This document shows, in pieces, positions 1 to 4,360 of a stretch of DNA of 6,806 bases. Source of the stretch: Ruminococcaceae bacterium UBA1691 (GTDB taxonomy: Bacteria > Bacillota > Clostridia > Oscillospirales > Acutalibacteraceae); the NCBI GenBank assembly GCA_002320555.1, contig DCJV01000097.1:1-6806 (forward strand), written 5' to 3'. Position numbers and translations under genes: made by a program. Each line of letters starts with the position of its first letter. Position 1 is the first letter of the stretch. The notes beneath the pieces were generated by a model, which had not been told where the DNA came from, did no database searches, and saw nothing but the letters and a program-made list of their open reading frames with translations.

Positions 1-660
1 AGAGCGCTGCTCGCATGTAAGCACGGCGCGCAAAGCCTCCTCATCACGGTACTCATGCATCACATCTTCCATCAAGCGGACAAGCTCCCGCAGCTGGTCT
101 GCCACATACTGTATGGCATCTCCGTCTTCTGTGCAGGGCGTGTCCACAGTAAAATGCGGCACACCATAGTGCTCTGCCAGACGGCGGAAAGTATTGGTAT
201 TGGCGTCGCAGGCGAGCGTGGTATTGGCGATAAAGCGTGGCTTTGGCAGCACGCCGGACAGGGCGATTCCCGTCAGAATCCTGTGATAGGAGCACAGGGT
301 ATCCGGAATACCCGCTTGCCGGGCACATTCGATAAAATATTGCTCGCTGCCTGCGGCGGAAAAATAACAGGAGAGCCCCTCCGCGATCTGTGGCTCGATG
401 CGCATAGCGTGCAGGATTTCGCAGGGCAGAAAAATATTCACAATCGCCGAGCGCTCCGGATGCATCAACGGATGGAGCATGGCATCCATGCTCACAGGTG
501 CGATATAGGCGCGTGCTTTTGGCAGCTGTCTGGAGGGAAAGTGTTTTGCCTGCAGGTTGGAGGCGTGGAAGGCAAGCGCCAGAAGCCGGCGGGCGCTTGC
601 CGGGCGGGAGGCTGCCATTTTGCCCACCAGCGCGCCGAATTGTTCAATGATTGCGTTCAT
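1..660 (-). CDS. 2-hydroxyacyl-CoA dehydratase D-component family protein (partial, C-terminus beyond window)
   Basis: Translating the minus strand from the ATG at 660 gives 220 residues with no stop before the window edge. The protein resembles the HgdB/FldC-type subunit of ATP-activated 2-hydroxyacyl-CoA dehydratases, iron-sulfur enzymes that remove water from 2-hydroxyacyl-CoA during anaerobic amino-acid fermentation. Visible family-like blocks are FLPCEIL (Cys80), TLCSYHR (Cys123), a LPKPRF...TTLACDAN segment (about 138-154) and a VPHFTVDTP segment (about 167-175). Cys80 and Cys123 are the likely cluster ligands; this is inferred from the family, and a third expected ligand would lie beyond the edge. 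AAGGAG sits 8 bases before the ATG. It starts 15 bases after the glpP stop, so the two are probably co-transcribed. The real substrate is unknown, and many such genes are orphan paralogues without a known reaction. Neither a partner subunit nor the ATP-dependent activator is visible in this window. Confidence 0.82.
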   Translation of the reverse strand, partial: MNAIIEQFGALVGKMAASRPASARRLLALAFHASNLQAKHFPSRQLPKARAYIAPVSMDAMLHPLMHPERSAIVNIFLPCEILHAMRIEPQIAEGLSCYFSAAGSEQYFIECARQAGIPDTLCSYHRILTGIALSGVLPKPRFIANTTLACDANTNTFRRLAEHYGVPHFTVDTPCTEDGDAIQYVADQLRELVRLMEDVMHEYRDEEALRAVLTCEQRS

Positions 661-675
661 AAGAGGGGCTCCTTT

Positions 676-1242
676 TCACAGCGTCCACACGCTAGGATTG
701 GTGGTGGAAACGCCCAGCGCGCCCGCATTGAGCGCGCTGATGACGTCTTCCTTTTCCGTAATCAGGCCGCCGGCAATCAGGGGCGTTTCCAGCTGGCGGC
801 TCAGCTCGCGCAGGATCTTGGGCATGATGCCGGGCATGATCTCAAGCGCTTCCGGCGCGAGCAGGCCCGTCGTCTTTGCAGCGGTGCGCATGGAGAGGGA
901 GTCGATGATAAAAAGCCGCTGGATTGCAGTAAGACCGAGCTCCTTTGCAATCTTGATCTGACTGCTTTTTGTGGAAATGATGCCGGTGGGGCGAATATGC
1001 TCTGCGATATAACGGAGGGAAACCGCATCCCGGGAAAACCCTTCGATCAGATCGACATGGATGAAAATATCCTTGCCGCACCGATGAGCCCGCTCAACGA
1101 TTTCTTGCAAATTAAAAATATTGCCGCACAGCAGGAAGATGATTTCACTTGGGCATTCGAGCGCAGCCTCCAGCGCATCCGCATCCTTTACGGCGGCAAT
1201 GACAGGACTGCGCGCCAGCTTGTCATAAAGCCGTTTCTTCAT
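676..1242 (-). CDS. glpP: glycerol-3-phosphate responsive antiterminator GlpP
   Basis: This is a 188-residue cytoplasmic RNA-binding regulator. Bacillus GlpP, of nearly the same length, binds glycerol 3-phosphate and lets RNA polymerase read through leader terminators of glycerol-utilisation genes. Recognisable family blocks in order are SPVIAAVKD (12-20), a hydrophobic strand with FLLCGNIFNL (36-45), IFIHVDLIEG (59-68), GIISTKS (87-93), AIQRLFIIDSL (106-116), EIMPGIMPKI (134-143) and PLIAGGLI followed by AGALGVSTT (154-181), the pattern of a TIM-barrel phosphate-binding protein. The start at 1242 is preferred over an in-frame ATG at 1266 because GAGAAAGGGA lies just before it, and because the upstream ATG sits next to the predicted transcription start. 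An extended -10 promoter lies just upstream. No glpF, glpK or glpD gene is in the window, and the next gene is a dehydratase-family protein, so its target here may not be the classical glycerol operon. Confidence 0.93.
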   Translation of the reverse strand: MKKRLYDKLARSPVIAAVKDADALEAALECPSEIIFLLCGNIFNLQEIVERAHRCGKDIFIHVDLIEGFSRDAVSLRYIAEHIRPTGIISTKSSQIKIAKELGLTAIQRLFIIDSLSMRTAAKTTGLLAPEALEIMPGIMPKILRELSRQLETPLIAGGLITEKEDVISALNAGALGVSTTNPSVWTL

Positions 1243-1277
1243 CGAATCGTTCCCTTTCTCAGTCAATTTGCCATTAT

Positions 1278-1306
1278 ATTATAGCATTGACGCAGTGAAA
1301 AAGAAA
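1278..1306 (-). promoter_or_regulatory. extended -10 promoter for glpP
   Basis: Read on the minus strand, TGCTATAAT occupies 1286-1278: a perfect TATAAT with the TGn extension. A weak -35 (TTTCTT, 1306-1301) lies 17 bases upstream. The predicted start of transcription near 1271 leaves a leader of about 29 nt before the glpP ATG at 1242, too short for an antiterminator-controlled leader of its own. Confidence 0.72.
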
Positions 1307-1310
1307 CAGC

Positions 1311-1338
1311 TGTTTATCGATGTTAGCATCGGTGAACA
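1311..1338 (+). repeat. palindrome at the outer edge of the MITE-like element
   Basis: Arms 1311-1322 and 1327-1338 flank a 4-base loop (TTAG). As plus-strand RNA all 12 positions pair, two of them as G-U. The right arm is the tip of the terminal repeat, and the left arm resembles the same tip in the opposite orientation (TGTTTAtCGATG). This could be the remnant of a second element end. It also lies directly upstream of the glpP -35, so a protein binding site is an alternative. Confidence 0.5.
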
Positions 1339-1446
1339 GAGGCAACAACGATATTGCTCCAAACCTCCAAAGGACCGCTCCAGCACCCGCAGGGGCAGGT
1401 TTGCAAGGCCACAGGGCGACGCTGTTTCCCCTCGATTACCGAGCTA
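1324..1446 (-). repeat. MITE-like dispersed element with terminal inverted repeats (copy 1, complete)
   Basis: This is a 123-bp element with imperfect terminal inverted repeats of about 27 bases. The plus-strand left end begins TAGCATCGGTGAACAGAGG. The right end read on the minus strand begins TAGCTCGGTAATCGAGGGG, and both continue into AAC.(A/G)CG. The same tip occurs at 6694 (TAGCATCGGTAAACAAGGGG). An interior stretch at 1398-1419 is identical over 22 bases, in inverted orientation, to 6785-6806. The strand given is that in which the right-hand terminus reads like copy 2. There is no coding capacity and no obvious target duplication beyond the terminal TA. Whether it is moved by a transposase elsewhere or is another kind of intergenic repeat cannot be told from this sequence. 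Confidence 0.7.
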
Positions 1447-1558
1447 GAAAAGGAAAAAATAGAACTATTTTTGTTGTTTTTATATGGAACATCCAAAGCG
1501 TAATTAAAATTTTGTGAATAAATAATATACAAAATGTGCATTCTATGGATGAGAAGTA

Positions 1559-1587
1559 TTGCCTGAGGGATTTTTTTCTGATATAAT
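1559..1587 (+). promoter_or_regulatory. sigma-A-type promoter for the DUF4474 surface-protein gene
   Basis: TTGCCT (1559-1564) is followed by a 17-base spacer and TATAAT (1582-1587), with a TGA extension just before the -10. The spacer contains a T-tract. Transcription should start near 1594, giving a leader of roughly 160 nt before the ATG at 1752. AT-rich DNA upstream (1446-1558) could act as an UP-type element. Confidence 0.8.
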
Positions 1588-1601
1588 AACGATAATCGCA
1601 A

Positions 1602-1615
1602 AGGACATATGTCCT
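1602..1615. promoter_or_regulatory. perfect 14-bp palindrome, candidate operator
   Basis: AGGACATATGTCCT is identical to its reverse complement. It begins 15 bases after the -10 hexamer, so it covers about +9 to +22 of the transcript, a typical position for a repressor site. The regulator is not identifiable from the motif, and there is no second copy in the window. Confidence 0.5.
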
Positions 1616-1684
1616 GAAATCCGCAGAAAGGCAGTGCTGCATTACACCGGGGGAATCAGCATGCAGCGCCGCTTTGATGATATT

Positions 1685-1715
1685 GTTCTTCCTTTGCTCC
1701 TTGCAGAGGAGGAAC
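1685..1715 (+). promoter_or_regulatory. leader hairpin upstream of the surface-protein gene
   Basis: GTTCTTCC (1685-1692) can pair with GGAGGAAC (1708-1715), giving 8 pairs including one G-U around a 15-base loop. The right arm contains a GGAGG that would otherwise look like a ribosome binding site but has no start codon at a suitable distance. The true site (AGGAGG, 1735-1740) stays free. No known riboswitch class is recognised. Confidence 0.3.
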
Positions 1716-1751
1716 AGGGAAAACAGAAAAATTTAGGAGGCAGTCAATTCT

Positions 1752-2945
1752 ATGAAAGAGCACAAGAATGCCGCAAGACTTATTGCCGCTCTGATGACGT
1801 TGACCCTGCTGTGCGGAATGCTGTTTGCAATGCCTGCGCAGGCGGCGGACGAATCTCAGGCACAGGTAACGCAGGCGGCTCCTGCGGCCGACCAGTACGA
1901 GGAAGCGCTGGTCAATGCCCAGGATCTGCTTGAGCAAGGCGTGCAGACGCTCAGCGACAATGAGAAAGACGCGAAGAAGAGCGGGTTCGGCGTATCGAAG
2001 GATCCACAGACTGGTATTTCCCAGATCGTCATGTATGTCGGCGATAAGGAAGTTCCGATGGGGCTCTTCTATGATCCCGCGCAGGAGATTTTCTATGGCG
2101 CCAATAATGCCGGCCTTCTGGGCATCGGCTTTGACTTCGACGTGGCGCAGAAAATTTTCTACACGCCGATCAACCCCTGGCAGCGTAATTTCGGCTTCTG
2201 CGAGCTGTATGACGCTGCGGCTCCGTTTACCGGTATGTTCTACAATACCGTCCGCTTTAAGTTTGACTATGCGGGCGAGAACTGGCTGATTCAGGTGTGG
2301 AAGGGCCAGTATGGCATCACCACCGGCGGCGAGCTCGGCGTTTACACCAAGCCGACCAACCGAGAGACGGAATTCTATGATTGTGCCTCAGACGAAGATA
2401 TGCTGAACATGGGCTTTACGCTTTCTAAGAAGGATGTCGGCGAGCTCTTCACCAGGAAAATGCAGAAGCATTGGTGGCAGACCGGCTTTGTCGTCCTGAT
2501 GGCTACGCCGCCGTCAGCGCTGACCATGTCCTGCAAGATCGATATGAAGGACGCTGACATGCTCAAAGCATTTGAACAGTCAATGATCAAACAGGGCTTC
2601 AAGAAGGGCGACGGCGCGACGGACGGCACCTATGCCATCAGCGGCCTTCGCGTAACCTTTACTTGGGGCGCAAAGGTACAGGCGGAGATTAAGGACGCTG
2701 CAAACGATACGCCGACCACGGATGACGTTCAGGTCAGCGTAACGCCGACGCAGGCGGCGCCGGCGGTCCAGAAGACGACTGATGAAGCGACACTCGCGCA
2801 GCCGGACGATCCCGCAATGGCTGAAAATGCGGAGATCCCGGAGACTGGAGACAGCGGTGTGATTGCACTCGGTGTTCTGGCAGGCGGGAGCATGCTTGCG
2901 CTCGGCGCAGCGGTTGTGCTGAAAAAGAAGAGCGGCGAGGCATAA
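1752..2945 (+). CDS. secreted DUF4474 protein with C-terminal sortase-type signal
   Basis: A 397-residue precursor. Residues 1-31 form a signal peptide: a charged start, a hydrophobic core, and AQA before ADES as the likely cleavage site. After a Gln/Ala-rich linker, about 95-312 looks like a DUF4474 domain, a family of unknown function from Clostridia. Landmarks are LFYDPAQEIFYG (105-116), the related IFYTPINPWQRNFGFCELYD (135-154), WLIQVWKGQYGITTGGELGVY (178-198) and the HWWQTGF block (240-246). A low-complexity Thr/Pro/Ala/Asp stalk (about 316-360) leads to IPETG (362-366), a hydrophobic segment (369-390) and the tail KKKSGEA, the layout of a sortase substrate with Ile in place of Leu. AGGAGG lies 11 bases before the ATG. 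The gene has its own promoter and terminator, so it is probably monocistronic. No sortase gene is present. The function is unknown; a cell-wall-displayed binding or enzyme domain is possible. Confidence 0.9.
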   Translation: MKEHKNAARLIAALMTLTLLCGMLFAMPAQAADESQAQVTQAAPAADQYEEALVNAQDLLEQGVQTLSDNEKDAKKSGFGVSKDPQTGISQIVMYVGDKEVPMGLFYDPAQEIFYGANNAGLLGIGFDFDVAQKIFYTPINPWQRNFGFCELYDAAAPFTGMFYNTVRFKFDYAGENWLIQVWKGQYGITTGGELGVYTKPTNRETEFYDCASDEDMLNMGFTLSKKDVGELFTRKMQKHWWQTGFVVLMATPPSALTMSCKIDMKDADMLKAFEQSMIKQGFKKGDGATDGTYAISGLRVTFTWGAKVQAEIKDAANDTPTTDDVQVSVTPTQAAPAVQKTTDEATLAQPDDPAMAENAEIPETGDSGVIALGVLAGGSMLALGAAVVLKKKSGEA

Positions 2946-2987
2946 GGATTTAAGCCGCTGTCAATCTTCCAAAAGATAGGAATAGGG

Positions 2988-3020
2988 CAGGCGGGGGCTC
3001 CCTCCGCCTGTTCATTTTTT
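2988..3020 (+). terminator. intrinsic terminator after the surface-protein gene
   Basis: CAGGCGG (2988-2994) pairs with CCGCCTG (3004-3010). An inner GGG/CCC extension with one bulged T (3003) lengthens the stem around a 2-base gap. TTCATTTTTT (3011-3020) follows as the U-tract. It lies 43 bases after the stop at 2943-2945. Confidence 0.85.
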
Positions 3021-3094
3021 GTTCTTGAAGGGGTCCGGTCCTTTCACGGGGAAGGAATTGTTGATTTCCATAGCTTGATTGGCGTTACCTCTTT

Positions 3095-4360
3095 ATGACG
3101 ATTAGAAGCGGTAAAATGATGATTGGGGGAATCGGTTTGCACGAACAACAGCTGTTGATTGCCGTCCTGATTCTTTTGCTTGTTTTTTGCTTATTGGCAG
3201 GCGAGGCGCTTGCTCTTCCTGCCGCGCGCAGATGGATTGGCCGCAGAACCATTGGCGCCTTTTCGGACGCTGCCAGCTGGCGCGGCGCAATGGAGCGAAA
3301 AGCAGCAGCCTTGCTGCACCATATGCCGGTTTTCCCGGAGGAGGACATGCCAGCTTTTTTCTTTACGCTGGAGCGCAATGGTGTGGACCATGAAAAAATG
3401 CTGCGCAGGCGTGCGGCAAAGCTTTTGTTGGCGGCGGGCCTTTATGCTGATCGGAATCCAGCCCTGTTTGATGCAGGAAGGGAATATATTGCTTCTCTTT
3501 TAACACAGAACGGGGAGTGGAAAATTCCGCTGGAACATACGGATGACGCGCTGCTCGCCTATGCTGTTTTATCCTTTCCCGGAACGGATTTGTATCTCGT
3601 GCGTCCGGCGATGGAGCAAACCGCGCGTCTGTTACAGTCGCTTGCAGGAGAAGGGGATACGATACCCTCAGACAGTCGGAATCCCGATATTCGCCTTGCC
3701 CAGACGGTTGGAGACGTATGTCCATTTTTGTCCGCCTATGCTGCGGCTTATGGTGAGCCTTTCTATTTGAATCTCGCCATGCGGCAGATCAATGAGTATC
3801 TTTTGAACGGTATGCATCCGGTTCAGGGGCTTCCGGCGCAGGGATTTGACCGGAACAGCGGACTCCCCATCGGGGCGTTTGGCTGGAGCGGCGCTTGTGC
3901 GGCGGTCGCATTCGGCATGATGGAAACCTACCGCCATCTCCCCAGGGAAGATGCGCGCAGAGTGAAGCTGTCGATCCACAGCCGCCTGTTTGCAGACCGC
4001 TTGTGCGTATTGTGGGGGAACGACGGAAGTTTTCCTCGCCTTCCCTCCTCTTCGCTTTTGGATACGGAAGCGTCTGCGGTGCTCGCCGTTTTTTTGTGGG
4101 ATGCCTATCATAAAACACAGGATGAAAAGTATCTGAACTGTGTCCGGCGCACAATGGAGAATTTGAGAATGCGCACAAGAAAGAACGGCTTGGTTGACTT
4201 TGCACAGCCGGAATCCTTGAGACCTGGATTTTATTGGGACACAGAGGTGCCCACGGCGGGCGCTCTTGCTGCGGCTCTTTTTGCGGTGGCTAAGATAGAA
4301 GGAGAGAAAGAAGGGCCCATACGGATGAACGGAGGGCCATTGGAGGAATCTATGAAATGA
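3095..4360 (+). CDS. membrane-tethered six-hairpin glycosidase-like protein (GH88/GH105-like)
   Basis: The protein has up to 421 residues. One hydrophobic segment (about 19-40) is followed by an Arg-rich stretch, then an all-helical domain (about 100-402). The pattern follows unsaturated glucuronyl/rhamnogalacturonyl hydrolases: HTDDALLAY (148-156), VGDVCPFLSAY (205-215, with Asp207 where the family has its Asp-x-x-x-x-Pro-Phe-Leu motif), NLAMRQINEYLL (226-237), GLPAQGFD (245-252), FGWSGACAAVAFGMMETYRHLP (262-283) and DTEASAVLAVFLWDAY (323-338). The usual WGRGNGW-type loop is replaced by FGWSGA, so activity and substrate are uncertain. The fold is more secure than the reaction. The start is unclear: the ATG at 3095 has no ribosome binding site, ATGs at 3116 and 3119 have a weak one, and a TTG at 3137 is preceded by GGGGGAA and would begin just before the membrane segment. 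The end overlaps the next gene by 4 bases (ATGA), so translation is coupled. No clear promoter is seen between 3021 and 3095. Confidence 0.75.
   Translation: MTIRSGKMMIGGIGLHEQQLLIAVLILLLVFCLLAGEALALPAARRWIGRRTIGAFSDAASWRGAMERKAAALLHHMPVFPEEDMPAFFFTLERNGVDHEKMLRRRAAKLLLAAGLYADRNPALFDAGREYIASLLTQNGEWKIPLEHTDDALLAYAVLSFPGTDLYLVRPAMEQTARLLQSLAGEGDTIPSDSRNPDIRLAQTVGDVCPFLSAYAAAYGEPFYLNLAMRQINEYLLNGMHPVQGLPAQGFDRNSGLPIGAFGWSGACAAVAFGMMETYRHLPREDARRVKLSIHSRLFADRLCVLWGNDGSFPRLPSSSLLDTEASAVLAVFLWDAYHKTQDEKYLNCVRRTMENLRMRTRKNGLVDFAQPESLRPGFYWDTEVPTAGALAAALFAVAKIEGEKEGPIRMNGGPLEESMK

Larger units (their letters stand above)
1243..1751. other. divergent intergenic region, 509 bases
   Basis: No convincing gene lies here. 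In order the region holds the glpP promoter (1278-1306, minus), a wobble-paired palindrome (1311-1338), a MITE-like element (1324-1446), and AT-rich DNA with two small inverted repeats (1455-1472, with 8-base arms and a 2-base gap; 1509-1515 paired with 1529-1535). These are followed by the plus-strand promoter (1559-1587), a 14-bp perfect palindrome (1602-1615) and a leader with one predicted hairpin (1685-1715). Open frames that cross the region have no good ribosome binding site and run out of frame into the next gene. Confidence 0.75.

Noticed and set aside
55..1284. A long plus-strand open frame of 409 codons across the left part
   Set aside because: It is antisense to glpP and the dehydratase gene, both of which have recognisable conserved motifs and good ribosome binding sites. 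Its own translation is low in recognisable structure and rich in His, Gln, Arg and Cys, typical of a shadow frame.
1455..1472. AT-rich inverted repeat with 8-base arms, and a neighbouring one at 1509-1535
   Set aside because: In DNA this AT-rich, short inverted repeats arise easily. The first has only a 2-base gap and no GC stem, so it is not a convincing terminator.
1559..1933. A possible leader peptide starting inside the surface-protein leader (for example at the ATG of 1661)
   Set aside because: The frame runs far into the main gene in a different frame, and the encoded sequence becomes Cys/Gly/Arg-rich noise. It has no conserved-looking leader features.
3023..3056. Possible hairpin GAAGGG/CCTTTC before the glycosidase-like gene
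   Set aside because: The stem is only six pairs with a wobble, there is no U-tract, and a proper terminator already lies at 2988-3020.
3061..3100. TTGATT-type -35 candidates upstream of the glycosidase-like gene
   Set aside because: No acceptable -10 hexamer lies at 16-18 bases from either TTGATT, so a promoter cannot be supported even though one is expected after the terminator.
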